From Flagellimonas algicola (lineage in GTDB: Bacteria > Bacteroidota > Bacteroidia > Flavobacteriales > Flavobacteriaceae), in NCBI RefSeq assembly GCF_005937185.1, contig NZ_VCNI01000001.1:1732657-1796656 (forward strand): a stretch of 64,000 nucleotides of DNA. Reading direction: 5' to 3'. Positions 36,090 to 45,336 of the stretch are shown here, in pieces. The notes beneath the pieces were generated by a model. The model saw only the letters and a list, made by a program, of their open reading frames with translations, made no database searches and was not told where the DNA came from. Positions within the stretch are counted from its first letter, which is position 1. Every line of letters begins with the position of its first letter. Both the position numbers and the translations under genes were made by a program.

Positions 36090-38030
36090 TTATGCGTCTA
36101 TGTTCGCATAAACCGCATTTTTCTCAATGAATTCTCGTCTTGGAGGAACCTCATCTCCCATCAACATGGAAAAGATTCGGTCTGTTTCCGTAGCATTTTC
36201 TATTGTTACTTGACGCAATGTTCTAAAATCGGGGTTCATAGTGGTATCCCACAATTGTTCCGCATTCATTTCCCCAAGACCTTTATAGCGTTGGATTCCC
36301 GCTCCTCCTTTCATGGATTCCACGATTTCATCCCGTTCCTTGTCGTCCCAGGCATATCGCTTCTTGGAACCTTTTTTGACCAAATACAGTGGTGGGGTGG
36401 CAATATAGACATGTCCATTCTCTATCAATTCCCGCATATATCGGAAGAAGAAAGTAAGAATCAAAGTCTCAATATGGCTACCGTCCACATCGGCATCACA
36501 CATGATAACCACTTTGTGGTATCGAAGTTTTTCAAGGTTAAGCGCTTTGCTGTCCTCTTCGGTACCGATGGTAACCCCAAGGGCGGTATAAATGTTTTTA
36601 ATTTCCTCGTTTTCAAAAACCTTGTGCTGCATGGCTTTCTCCACGTTCAAAATTTTACCCCGTAGTGGCAAAATGGCCTGGAAATTTCTATCCCTACCTT
36701 GTTTGGCGGTTCCTCCTGCAGAATCTCCCTCAACTAAGAATACTTCACACTTGGTAGGATCTTGCTCGGAGCAATCTGAAAGTTTTCCAGGAAGCCCTCC
36801 AACACTCATAGGGTTTTTACGTTGGACCATTTCACGTGCCTTAGCAGCTGCGTGGCGTGCCTGGGCCGCTAATTTTACCTTTTCCACGATTTGCTTGGCA
36901 TCATCTGGATGTTCCTCTAGATAGTCCGTGAGCATTTCTGAAACTGCCTGGCTCACAGCACTAGTAACCTCCCTATTGCCCAATTTGGTCTTGGTTTGCC
37001 CTTCAAATTGTGGTTCGGCAACTTTTACCGAAACAATGGCAGTCAAACCTTCCCTGAAATCGTCCCCGGAAATTTCAAACTTTACTTTGTCCAGCAATCC
37101 GGAGTTGTCCGCATATTTTTTTAAGGTAGTGGTCAAACCCCTTCTAAATCCAGATAAATGGGTACCCCCTTCATGGGTATTGATATTGTTTACATAGGAA
37201 TGCAGGTTTTCTGAAAAACCACTATTGTAGATCATGGCCACTTCCACAGGAATTCCATTCTTCTCCCCCTCCATGGAAATCACACTTTGAATCAAAGGCT
37301 CCCGGGTTTCGTCCAAAAACTTGATGAATTCCTTCAATCCTTCCTCAGAATAGAAGGTCTCTGAAATAAATTCACCTTTTTCGTCCTTGTTTCTCTTATC
37401 TGTAAGGGTAATGGTCACCCCTTTGTTCAAATAGGCCAACTCGCGCATTCTATTGGCCAAGGTGTCATAGCTGTATTCCGTGGTCTGGGTAAAAATGGTA
37501 TCATCCGGAACAAAAGTTACTATGGTTCCCGTTTCCTTCGTGGTCCCAGTACTCTTAACAGGGTACAAGGTTTTACCTCTTTCGTATTCTTGCTCCCATA
37601 CTTTACCTTCACGATGTACCACCGCCTTAAGATGGCTTGACAGGGCATTTACACAGGAAACACCAACACCGTGCAAGCCTCCGGAAACCTTATAGGAATC
37701 CTTATCGAATTTACCTCCGGCTCCAATCTTAGTCATTACCACTTCCAGAGCGGAAACACCTTCTTTTTTATGCAAGCCTACGGGAATACCCCTACCATTA
37801 TCTTTTGTAGTAATCGAATTGTCTTCATTGATGATGACATCTATGGTGTCGCAATGACCACCCATAGCTTCATCAATGGAATTATCCACTACTTCATATA
37901 CCAAATGATGTAACCCTCTTGTCCCAACATCTCCAATATACATGGAGGGTCGCATGCGTACATGCTCCATGCCTTCAAGGGCCTGGATACTATCCGCGGA
38001 ATATTGATTTTTTTTAGCTTCTTCGCTCAT
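36090..38030 (-). CDS. gyrB: DNA gyrase subunit B
   Basis: ATPase subunit of the DNA supercoiling enzyme, partner of GyrA. The 646-aa protein shows the GHKL ATP site (YEVVDNSIDEAMGGHCD, DNGRGIPVG, GLHGVGVSCVNALS), the Toprim motif EGDSAGGTAKQGRDR and the metal-binding DADVDGSHI, and the C-terminal GLGEMNAEQLWDTTMNP. The length is that of the shorter GyrB without the enterobacterial insertion. Its nearest minus-strand neighbour upstream, asnB, is terminated separately. Confidence 0.98.
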   Translation of the reverse strand: MSEEAKKNQYSADSIQALEGMEHVRMRPSMYIGDVGTRGLHHLVYEVVDNSIDEAMGGHCDTIDVIINEDNSITTKDNGRGIPVGLHKKEGVSALEVVMTKIGAGGKFDKDSYKVSGGLHGVGVSCVNALSSHLKAVVHREGKVWEQEYERGKTLYPVKSTGTTKETGTIVTFVPDDTIFTQTTEYSYDTLANRMRELAYLNKGVTITLTDKRNKDEKGEFISETFYSEEGLKEFIKFLDETREPLIQSVISMEGEKNGIPVEVAMIYNSGFSENLHSYVNNINTHEGGTHLSGFRRGLTTTLKKYADNSGLLDKVKFEISGDDFREGLTAIVSVKVAEPQFEGQTKTKLGNREVTSAVSQAVSEMLTDYLEEHPDDAKQIVEKVKLAAQARHAAAKAREMVQRKNPMSVGGLPGKLSDCSEQDPTKCEVFLVEGDSAGGTAKQGRDRNFQAILPLRGKILNVEKAMQHKVFENEEIKNIYTALGVTIGTEEDSKALNLEKLRYHKVVIMCDADVDGSHIETLILTFFFRYMRELIENGHVYIATPPLYLVKKGSKKRYAWDDKERDEIVESMKGGAGIQRYKGLGEMNAEQLWDTTMNPDFRTLRQVTIENATETDRIFSMLMGDEVPPRREFIEKNAVYANIDA

Positions 38031-38067
38031 ACATCTGCTTTATTTGCCTTGAAAATTTCAAATCTTA

Positions 38068-38075
38068 CAAATATA
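38068..38075 (-). promoter_or_regulatory. -7 promoter box (TATATTTG) for gyrB
   Basis: TATATTTG on the minus strand, identical to the secDF -7 box, about 37 bases before the gyrB ATG. No TTG at the right distance upstream. Confidence 0.5.
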
Positions 38076-38124
38076 ACGAATACCCTATGTAAATAGGTGT
38101 TTCCGGTCAATTTGACCCCTCAAG

Positions 38125-38148
38125 TTATCAACAAATAATTGTGGAAAA
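38125..38148. promoter_or_regulatory. Pair of DnaA-box-like sites upstream of gyrB
   Basis: TTATCAACA (38125-38133) and, on the other strand, TTTTCCACA (38140-38148) each differ by one base from TTATCCACA and face each other. They lie about 50 bases upstream of the gyrB -7 box. Could be chance; no origin-like cluster is present. Confidence 0.25.
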
Positions 38149-38180
38149 AGCGGAGCGGATTTTCTAGGGATTTTTCAATC

Positions 38181-38208
38181 AAAAAGCCCCTTAAAAAAGG
38201 GGCTTTTC
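38181..38208 (-). terminator. Rho-independent terminator of asnB
   Basis: Stem AAAAGCCCCTT / AAGGGGCTTTT with an AAAA loop, 60 bases after the asnB stop in its direction, with a T-run. Confidence 0.88.
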
Positions 38209-38268
38209 TGACTAATTGAAAATGAAACAAAACAGCATCTTCCTACTACATAAAATATAATGGGTCGG

Positions 38269-39939
38269 CTATTTTACGTATGCATCTTCATGAACATTGG
38301 CTACAGCCCTTCCAGAAGGGTCGTTCATGTTCTTGAAGGCCTCGTCCCACTCCAAGGCAATCTTGGTGCTACAAGCAACAGATGGTTCCTGTGGAACACT
38401 CGATGCAGCTGCATCAGAAGGGAAATGCCCTTCAAAAATGGAACGATAATAATATTCCTCTTTGGTGGTTGGCGTTTGGATGGGGAACTTGAAGTGGGCA
38501 TTTGCCAATTGCTGGTCCGTTACCTCTTCTTCCACCAACGCTTTCAAAGTGTCTATCCAACTATATCCAACTCCGTCAGAGAATTGTTCTTTTTGTCTCC
38601 AGGCTACACTTTCCGGCAAATAGGATTCAAATGCCTTTCTGATCACCCATTTTTCCATACGTTCCCCGTTGATCATTTTATCCTTGGGGTTAATTCGCAT
38701 GGCGACATCCATAAATTCTTTATCCAAGAAAGGTACACGGCCTTCAATTCCCCATGCAGCCAAGGATTTATTGGCTCTAAGACAGTCGTACATGTGAAGC
38801 TTATCCAATTTTCTTACGGTTTCTTCATGAAAATCCTTGGCACTTGGCGCCTTGTGGAAATATAAGTAGCCGCCAAAAAGCTCGTCCGCACCTTCTCCAG
38901 ACAACACCATTTTTATCCCCATAGATTTGATTACCCTTGCCATAAGATACATTGGAGTTGAAGCTCTAATTGTTGTGATATCATAGGTTTCAAGGTTGTA
39001 AATCACATCCTTGATGGCATCCAATCCTTCTTGGATAGTAAATTTGATTTCGTGATGGATGGTCCCGATATGATCTGCCACCTTTTGTGCAGCGGCCAAA
39101 TCAGGCGAGCCTTCCAGACCTACAGAGAAAGAGTGCAATTGGGGCCACCAAGCTTCTTTGGTGTCGCCAGACTCTACCCGCATTTGGGAATACTTTTTAG
39201 CAACAGCGGATGTAACTGAAGAGTCCAATCCACCAGAAAGTAGCACACCATAAGGTACATCGGACATCAGTTGACGGTGAACCGCAGCTTCCAATGCATC
39301 TTTTAACTCGGCAATGCTGGTCTCATTTTCTTTTACCGCTTCATATTCCATCCAATCTCTATTATACCATCTCTTGAATTCGCCGTCCGAACTATGCAAA
39401 TAGTGACCTGGAGGGAACAATTCGATTTTTGAGCACGTACCCTCTAAGGCTTTAAGCTCAGAGGCCACATAAAAAGTTCCTTGTTTATCCCATCCTATGT
39501 ATAGTGGAATGATTCCCATATGATCTCTGGCAATGAAATACTCATCCTTTTCACTATCGTAGATAGCAAAACCAAAAATCCCATTTAGCTCATCTACGAA
39601 ATCTACCCCCTTTTCTTTGTAAAGAGCAAGAATTACTTCGCAGTCCGATTGCGTCCTGAACTGATATTTTCCTTCAAATTGAGCTCTAAGCTCCTTGTGG
39701 TTGTATATTTCGCCATTGGCTGCCAACACTAATTTCCCATCTTCACTGAACAAGGGTTGTTTCCCCGATACCGGATCCACAATTGCCAATCGTTCATGGG
39801 CCAAAATGGCTTTATCATTTGAATAAATTCCACTCCAATCTGGGCCTCTATGTCTCACCTTCTTGGACATTTCCAACAATTGGGGCCTAAGGCTCTCTGT
39901 ACTTTCCTTCACGTCAAACGCGCATACTATTCCGCACAT
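38269..39939 (-). CDS. asnB: Asparagine synthase B (glutamine-hydrolysing)
   Basis: Makes asparagine from aspartate, glutamine and ATP. The 556-aa protein begins MCGIVCAFDV, with Cys2 as the N-terminal glutaminase nucleophile after Met removal, and holds LANGEIYNHKELR and the SDCEVILALY segment. The synthetase half has the ATP-pyrophosphatase loop LLSGGLDSSVTSA and GEGADELFGGYLYFH. This is the AsnB type found in Bacteroidota and E. coli, of usual length. Confidence 0.97.
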   Translation of the reverse strand: MCGIVCAFDVKESTESLRPQLLEMSKKVRHRGPDWSGIYSNDKAILAHERLAIVDPVSGKQPLFSEDGKLVLAANGEIYNHKELRAQFEGKYQFRTQSDCEVILALYKEKGVDFVDELNGIFGFAIYDSEKDEYFIARDHMGIIPLYIGWDKQGTFYVASELKALEGTCSKIELFPPGHYLHSSDGEFKRWYNRDWMEYEAVKENETSIAELKDALEAAVHRQLMSDVPYGVLLSGGLDSSVTSAVAKKYSQMRVESGDTKEAWWPQLHSFSVGLEGSPDLAAAQKVADHIGTIHHEIKFTIQEGLDAIKDVIYNLETYDITTIRASTPMYLMARVIKSMGIKMVLSGEGADELFGGYLYFHKAPSAKDFHEETVRKLDKLHMYDCLRANKSLAAWGIEGRVPFLDKEFMDVAMRINPKDKMINGERMEKWVIRKAFESYLPESVAWRQKEQFSDGVGYSWIDTLKALVEEEVTDQQLANAHFKFPIQTPTTKEEYYYRSIFEGHFPSDAAASSVPQEPSVACSTKIALEWDEAFKNMNDPSGRAVANVHEDAYVK

Positions 39940-40155
39940 ATCTCTAATAAATTAGTAACAATTTCTGATACAAATATTATAGAATAACGTCAATTATAAA
40001 ACATTATTGAACTTTTTGCTTACATATTTGTAATTCGATTAGGTTTTATTGAAAATAATGTTAGGTTATCGGGTATTATTTAATGATTCCCTATCACTTT
40101 GTAAGTCTTGTTAAATTTTAACGTCTTTTTATAAAATCATCATTCATTAACACCC

Positions 40156-40163
40156 TAGTTTTG
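40156..40163 (+). promoter_or_regulatory. -7 promoter box (TAGTTTTG) for the DUF2911 gene
   Basis: TAGTTTTG matches TAnnTTTG 21 bases before the ATG at 40185 and argues against an alternative TTG start at 40161, which lies inside the box. Confidence 0.5.
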
Positions 40164-40184
40164 GGAACAACTAAAATCATCATC

Positions 40185-40727
40185 ATGAAAAAATTTCTCT
40201 CACTTACCATTTTAATGTTAACACTTACTTTTTCTACTGAGCTAGCCGCCCAAAAGTTTAGCGGCCTGGATATAAGCCCTGCGGATATTGCCACATATCC
40301 TTCCAGTTACAGGGTATCGGACAAAGCCATAAAGGTGGTCTATAGCCGACCCAAACTGAAAAAAGATGGTGTTAATAGGGATCTTGCTGATTTGGCTCCG
40401 GTAGGCAAGGTATGGAGAACCGGTGCCAACGAAGCCAGCGAAATTACTTTTTACAAGGATGCTACTGTTGGCGGAAAAGCAGTGAAGGCTGGAAGCTATT
40501 CCCTATTTACTATTCCTGGGGAAGACGAGTGGACCATCATATTGAACAGCAACCTTAACCAATGGGGCGCTTATTCTTACGATAGTGCCGCCGACGTGAT
40601 ACGGGTTTCCGCCAGAACAAGCACGGCCAACGAGTCCTTGGACATTTTTTCCATTGCTTTTGCAGACGATGGAGATCTAGTCATGGGTTGGGGAAACACT
40701 AGGGTTTCACTGGACATAAGCCTCTAA
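40185..40727 (+). CDS. DUF2911 domain protein, exported
   Basis: A 180-aa protein from the ATG at 40185 with a signal peptide (MKKFLSLTILMLTLTF, ending ELAAQ). The mature part is a single DUF2911 domain: VVYSRPKLKKDG, PVGKVWRTGANEASEITFYKD, AGSYSLFTIPGEDEWTIILN and QWGAYSYD are typical. These proteins are periplasmic or secreted in Bacteroidota; function unknown. A strong hairpin terminator follows, shared with the convergent amidohydrolase gene. Confidence 0.88.
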   Translation: MKKFLSLTILMLTLTFSTELAAQKFSGLDISPADIATYPSSYRVSDKAIKVVYSRPKLKKDGVNRDLADLAPVGKVWRTGANEASEITFYKDATVGGKAVKAGSYSLFTIPGEDEWTIILNSNLNQWGAYSYDSAADVIRVSARTSTANESLDIFSIAFADDGDLVMGWGNTRVSLDISL

Positions 40728-40753
40728 ACCATTATAAGGATATAATATCACAC

Positions 40754-40778
40754 AAGGCCCCGATAAATCGGGGCTTTT
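40754..40778. terminator. Bidirectional terminator
   Basis: Eight-base-pair stem GCCCCGAT / ATCGGGGC; its T-tail overlaps the stop codon of the amidohydrolase gene on the other strand. Confidence 0.88.
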
Positions 40779-42399
40779 ATTTTACGCGTTTTCCTCCCAA
40801 AAACACCTGTTCCGCTTTCAAGTTTGGAATCTTATTTACCGTAATGGTCATGATATCATTACTTAGGATGACAAAATCAGCAAATTTTCCCGGTTCCAAA
40901 CTTCCTTTTTCGTTTTCTTCAAAATTGGAATATGCCGCCCAGATGGTCATTCCCCTAAGTGTTTCTTCACGGGATAGGGCATCCTTCATTTGAAACCCTC
41001 CTTCGGGATACTGGTCTAAATCTTGACGGGCTACCGCTGCATAGAAAGTCAGGAAAGGACTCACCCTCTCCACAGGAAAGTCAGTACCTAAGGCCACAAT
41101 TCCCGCTTTATCCAATAATTTTTTGAAGGCATAAGCACCTTCTACCCGCCTCGGCCCCAATCGGTCCTCTGCCCAGTACATATCACTTGTGGCATGTGTA
41201 GGCTGTATGGAAGGTATTATGTCTTCCGTAAAATATTCAAAGTCTTCCTCCGAAATAACCTGGGCGTGTTCCACTTTCCATCTTCTATCCTTGGTACCCT
41301 CAAGCGACTTTTTATAGGCTCTTAGGACAACAATGTTGGCAGAATCACCAATGGCATGCGTATTCATTTGATATTCCGAAGCCGCTATCCGCCCTGCCAA
41401 GGCCTCAATTTGATCTACAGGAGTGACCATGGCGCCGAAATGTCCATCTTGGTCCGAATATGATTTTTTAAGTGCTGCTCCCCTGGAACCCAGGGCACCG
41501 TCACCATATACTTTAACCGATCGCACATTGAGTTTATCGGTCTTCAAAATCCCTGCCTGTAAATAGTGATCCAAATTTTCTCGAGTGTTGCTGATCATGG
41601 CATACACCCTCATAGATAGGTCCCCCGTTTGGTGCAGGCTATCTATAAGTTCAATGGTAGATTTATGGAGTCCCGCATCGTTCACCGTAGTTAACCCGTA
41701 ATTGAAGCACAGGCTTTCAGCATCCTTCAGCGCCTGAATTTGTTCAGCCCTTTGAGGCTTTGGAATTATATTATCGATTAAAACCATGGGATTGTCCACC
41801 AATACCCCGCTTGGTTTACCTCCCTCCAGAATTACCTCTCCCCCATCCATTTGGGTATGCCCGTCAATTCCTGCCAAATCCAGTGCTTTCTGATTCACCA
41901 AATAGGCATGGCCATCCACACGTTGTAAAACCACAGGGATATCTGGAAACAGTCGATCCAGTTGTTTCTTGGTTGGGAATTCCTTGACCTCCCAGTCATT
42001 TTGATCCCATCCCCTACCTTGAATAAAATTGGAAGGACGTTCTTTTTGAAAGGCGATAACCTTCTCGATGACTTCATCAAAACTTTTCGTCCCAACCAGA
42101 TCCACTATCTGTTGATCCAATCCCAGGTTATAAAAATGGCAATGCGCATCAATTAAACCCGGAACAATGGTCTTTGCCTGGGCGTCAAGATTCTCCTTGG
42201 CGTTATACTTTTGTTGTAATTCTTCAGAACTACCCACAGCCACGATAAGTCCGTCCTTGACCACCAAGACACTACCTTTGGAAAATTCAGCATCAACCGT
42301 ATAGATGTTGGCGTTGTAAACTAATAAATCAACTTCTTCCTTTGGAGCACATGCAGCTAGGAAAAGCATCAATAGAAGACCTATTTGATATGTTTTCAT
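40777..42399 (-). CDS. Amidohydrolase, YtcJ-like, lipoprotein
   Basis: The protein has 540 aa from the ATG at 42399, where MKTYQIGLLLMLFLAAC gives a lipobox (Cys17); a TTG seven codons upstream is less likely. The amidohydrolase 3 fold shows the metal motif GLIDAHCHFYNLG, a VYGDGALGSRGAAL segment, NTHAIGDSANIVVL, RWKVEHAQVI, and a late Asp in ALGTDFPVE. YtcJ-like enzymes cleave amide or formamide bonds; substrate unknown. Envelope anchoring suggests it acts on exogenous compounds. Confidence 0.87.
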   Translation of the reverse strand: MKTYQIGLLLMLFLAACAPKEEVDLLVYNANIYTVDAEFSKGSVLVVKDGLIVAVGSSEELQQKYNAKENLDAQAKTIVPGLIDAHCHFYNLGLDQQIVDLVGTKSFDEVIEKVIAFQKERPSNFIQGRGWDQNDWEVKEFPTKKQLDRLFPDIPVVLQRVDGHAYLVNQKALDLAGIDGHTQMDGGEVILEGGKPSGVLVDNPMVLIDNIIPKPQRAEQIQALKDAESLCFNYGLTTVNDAGLHKSTIELIDSLHQTGDLSMRVYAMISNTRENLDHYLQAGILKTDKLNVRSVKVYGDGALGSRGAALKKSYSDQDGHFGAMVTPVDQIEALAGRIAASEYQMNTHAIGDSANIVVLRAYKKSLEGTKDRRWKVEHAQVISEEDFEYFTEDIIPSIQPTHATSDMYWAEDRLGPRRVEGAYAFKKLLDKAGIVALGTDFPVERVSPFLTFYAAVARQDLDQYPEGGFQMKDALSREETLRGMTIWAAYSNFEENEKGSLEPGKFADFVILSNDIMTITVNKIPNLKAEQVFLGGKRVK

Positions 42400-42417
42400 G
42401 AATTTGAAGGTTTCCTT

Positions 42418-42425
42418 CAAAAATA
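42418..42425 (-). promoter_or_regulatory. -7 promoter box (TATTTTTG) for the amidohydrolase
   Basis: TATTTTTG on the minus strand, 18 bases before the ATG at 42399. The upstream TTG (42420) falls inside it, which supports the chosen start. Confidence 0.5.
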
Positions 42426-42469
42426 GAAAAATGTAGCAGTAAAGTTGAAATCTACTTATTTATCCTTGG

Positions 42470-42501
42470 AGCAAAAAAAATCACCTCCAAAGAGGTGATT
42501 T
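42470..42501 (-). terminator. Terminator of the 362-aa OmpA-domain gene
   Basis: Ten-base-pair stem AAATCACCTC / GAGGTGATTT with a CAAA loop and, in minus-strand direction, a run of eight T (including stem bases). Confidence 0.85.
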
Positions 42502-42535
42502 CAAGTAAACAGTTGCAGTTGGTTACTATGTACTT

Positions 42536-43624
42536 TTAATCCTTTACCTCGGTCATTACAAATTCAACTCGTCTATTGGCCAAATGATCATCCTTGAGTT
42601 TTCCATTGCCCAGTGGCCTTGTACTACCAACGCCTTCCCAGACAATACGGCTGTCATCAATACCTAATTTCTTGAGATAAAGTGCAACCGCCCTAGCCCT
42701 TAGGGAAGAAATGAACTTGTCGTATCCAGGTTTTCCAGCGTTGTCAGAATGTCCAGTAATTTTCATCTGCACTTCTGCATTTTCCTTAAGGAACTTGAAT
42801 ATTTTCTTGACATTGGCCATGGCCTCAGCGTCCAACTCATACCCTTTGGGCTCAAAAGGATTGCGCTCCAACACGTAGATTTTATCTTTTTCATAATTGA
42901 CCCTTGGCAATTCTTCCAGGGCAAAATTGTCTACATAGTAATACGAGAAGTCACTTGATAAAACCGGAGTGGTTTTATCCAAAAGCACTGTATTCGTATT
43001 GCTGGTAAAATTTCCTACGATGATATGATTTTCAAAACCCTTGGCTTCAAATTCTGCAGTAAGGGTTACCCAATCCTCCGTATTTGCCAGGGATTTATTG
43101 GGCTTTAGCTTTACTTCTTGGAATACAACGTCTTCCTGAAAATCCAGACGGGAAGTGGTAAGCGCCGAGCTATTGGGCAATTTAATCTTTTTGTTGACCA
43201 GCATCACCGAAATATTTTTTAACGCCAAACTTGAAGCTTCGGCAAGACTTACTTGCAACGACAGTTTATAGGGATGTTTTTCCCGAAGGGTTTTACGGGT
43301 ATTCAGCTGAACATACTCCCGATAATCATTGAGGGCATAGAAATACAGTCCTACGTAGCCAGAACCATCCGTTGCCTTCTGACTGCCTTTAAAATTGGCC
43401 GGTACGCCAAAATCGTTGGAGCCACATTCATGGAAATAGTCCCCAGAACTTGATGAAGGAATTGAAATATCTTCAAGCAAAGAGTCAAACGCCGTAATAT
43501 TAACGGGACAGGAATTGTGCTTTTCAAAGCTGGGGTTCAGTATCAGGTTTTGCCCAATAAGTGCAGGTCCCAATAAGAAGCCAAATAATGGTATAAAAAA
43601 AATACGAGTAACCTTATAAATCAT
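42536..43624 (-). CDS. OmpA-family protein with N-terminal jelly-roll-like domain
   Basis: A 362-aa exported protein (signal peptide to PALIGQ). Residues 25-240 are a beta-rich domain with conserved LILNPSFEKHNSCPVN, YVGLYFYALNDYREYVQ and YYYVDNFALEELP, resembling carbohydrate-binding jelly rolls. Residues 250-362 are an OmpA C-terminal domain binding peptidoglycan: ITGHSDNAGKPGYDKFISSLRARAVALYL and NRRVEFVMTE. Paralogous to the product of 44144-45235. Probably an outer-membrane-associated protein that tethers a surface module to the cell wall. Confidence 0.88.
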   Translation of the reverse strand: MIYKVTRIFFIPLFGFLLGPALIGQNLILNPSFEKHNSCPVNITAFDSLLEDISIPSSSSGDYFHECGSNDFGVPANFKGSQKATDGSGYVGLYFYALNDYREYVQLNTRKTLREKHPYKLSLQVSLAEASSLALKNISVMLVNKKIKLPNSSALTTSRLDFQEDVVFQEVKLKPNKSLANTEDWVTLTAEFEAKGFENHIIVGNFTSNTNTVLLDKTTPVLSSDFSYYYVDNFALEELPRVNYEKDKIYVLERNPFEPKGYELDAEAMANVKKIFKFLKENAEVQMKITGHSDNAGKPGYDKFISSLRARAVALYLKKLGIDDSRIVWEGVGSTRPLGNGKLKDDHLANRRVEFVMTEVKD

Positions 43625-43773
43625 AGTAATTATGTTTTTAGGTTCTCGTACCGCCTATATAAACGTTGGATTTAGGCCGGTATTGTCTAACTTTTCAATT
43701 TTGTTGCCTCAGTTTAGCACGGCATATGATACTAACTTTCAATAAAATACGTTACTATAGTCCAAATCTTACT

Positions 43774-44115
43774 ATGATGCGCATAGTGACCTTTATGCTA
43801 ATGATGTCCCTTGTGCCTTGTTTTGGTTTTGGTCAAAATCAGATAACGGGCAAAATTGTAGACGAGCTTGGCTTTCCCATATACCGGGCTTCCGTTGAAA
43901 TAAGTGGTACCGATAGTGTCGCTTACACGGACTACGATGGTTCCTTTGTTCTTGCTAGCGAAAAGGCTTTTCATTGGAAAATCAATATCAAATCCAAGGG
44001 GTACCAACCTGAATCATTCTTTGTTTTGGATGGGGGAAGTACGGAGAGTATTGTATTGGAGTATGATGCTGAAATGAAGGAACTCCTCAGTGGCACTTCC
44101 AGTACGCAGCACTAA
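43774..44115 (+). CDS. Small carboxypeptidase-regulatory-like domain protein
   Basis: A 113-aa protein from the ATG at 43774, with a signal peptide (MMRIVTFMLMMSLVPCFGFGQ). The mature part GKIVDELGFPIYRASVEISGTDSVAYTDYDGSFVL is a CarboxypepD_reg-like domain, the kind usually found at the N-terminus of TonB-dependent receptors, here without the receptor. It sits on the opposite strand between the two OmpA-domain genes. The end after 44040 is acidic. Function unknown. Confidence 0.75.
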   Translation: MMRIVTFMLMMSLVPCFGFGQNQITGKIVDELGFPIYRASVEISGTDSVAYTDYDGSFVLASEKAFHWKINIKSKGYQPESFFVLDGGSTESIVLEYDAEMKELLSGTSSTQH

Positions 44116-44143
44116 ACCCATAATAAAAAGAATAATAGGCGGA

Positions 44144-45235
44144 TTACTCGTCCTCCACAAACTCCGTCATCACAAACTCCACACGACGGTTTTTACGTCT
44201 GGCTTTATCAGTAAGAGCGCTATCCAAAGGCAGTTTATTGCCATAACCTTTAGAAGAAATTCGATGTGGTTTTAGTCCCAATCTCATCAAATATCTGGCA
44301 ACAGTAGCAGCTCTTTGTTTGGAGAGTACATCATTATAATCATCGGAACCTTGATCGTCCGTATGGCCGCTGATGGAAACCTTGAGTTGAGGGTGCTTTT
44401 TCAAATAATCATAAACATCCTTTAAGCTCTGCTTGGCCTTTGGCTCCAACTCAAATCGGTCGAAATCAAAATTGACATGATTGAGCACATAGCTTTGATC
44501 GGGTTGATAATCCGGCCCCAAGTATATCAAGGAAATATCGTCCAGATAGTAATACGAGTAACCCTCTGCTCCAGCAGTTCTTTTACCAAAATCCAAGTAA
44601 TGCGTTCCGCCATTGCTTTTAAAATTGCCCAATACCAAATGCCTTTCAAATCCTTTGGCAACAATATCCAAACTCACCTGCATCCATTCCTTTTTATCAT
44701 CGTAAAAGCCTGTTGCCGAAAATTGCTTGGCATGGGTGGTTCGGGTCTGGCTCGAGGCCAAAACTGCGTTGGAAAGTTGTCTTTTGGTATGTATGGACAG
44801 CGGTTTCTGGGCAAAAACGGCACCTAAATCCATTACTGCTCCATCTGATTTTTCAGAAAGACTCAAAGAAAGGCTTAGTCGGTACCTATGCCCTTTTTTC
44901 AAGGTTTCCGTTAGTTCCACTTGAATATACTCCCGGTAGTCCTTAGGCGCAAAGAGGTACAAACCAGCATAGGCATTTCCTTCGTATGCTTCTTGCTTTC
45001 CTTTAAAATTCATGGGAATTCCCAACTTGGTCTTGCTACACTTGTTAAAATAATCCGTGGTACCCAAGGTTGGGGCGCTCCAATACTCGGTATCTCCGTT
45101 GAGATTGCTCATCTTAACAGGACAATTCACAAAATCCTCAAATCCACCATTGTGGACGAGGTTTTGGGCCATAACACCTGAAAAAAACAGGGCTAGAGTG
45201 AGGTTGGTCAATATGTTGCTGAATCGTAATCGCAT
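44144..45235 (-). CDS. OmpA-family protein, paralog of 42536-43624
   Basis: The protein has 363 aa from the ATG at 45235 (MRLRFSNILTNLTLALFF signal peptide; the frame extends eight codons upstream). Residues 24-240 hold the same jelly-roll-like domain (LVHNGGFEDFVNCPVK, YAGLYLFAPKDYREYIQ, YYYLDDISLIYLGP) and the rest an OmpA peptidoglycan-binding domain (ISGHTDDQGSDDYNDVLSKQRA, NRRVEFVMTE). Same architecture and closely similar length as the neighbour, so a local duplication interrupted by the small plus-strand gene. Confidence 0.88.
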   Translation of the reverse strand: MRLRFSNILTNLTLALFFSGVMAQNLVHNGGFEDFVNCPVKMSNLNGDTEYWSAPTLGTTDYFNKCSKTKLGIPMNFKGKQEAYEGNAYAGLYLFAPKDYREYIQVELTETLKKGHRYRLSLSLSLSEKSDGAVMDLGAVFAQKPLSIHTKRQLSNAVLASSQTRTTHAKQFSATGFYDDKKEWMQVSLDIVAKGFERHLVLGNFKSNGGTHYLDFGKRTAGAEGYSYYYLDDISLIYLGPDYQPDQSYVLNHVNFDFDRFELEPKAKQSLKDVYDYLKKHPQLKVSISGHTDDQGSDDYNDVLSKQRAATVARYLMRLGLKPHRISSKGYGNKLPLDSALTDKARRKNRRVEFVMTEFVEDE

Positions 45236-45336
45236 GATTTCCAATCCATATGGGGTCACCTATCTGAACGTACTGAACGAATAGACGTGCATGTAATAAC
45301 GATTTTCTTAACACTATATTGTGTTTTTCCTACAAA

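Noticed and set aside
36928..37197. Antisense open frames over gyrB, secDF, typA and proS
   Set aside because: Typical shadows of conserved genes on the opposite strand; none has homology-like features, a signal peptide or spacing of its own.
45290..45320. Hairpin AACAC...GTGTT as terminator after the barrel gene
   Set aside because: The stem has only five A/T-rich pairs and the T-run points the wrong way for the minus-strand operon.
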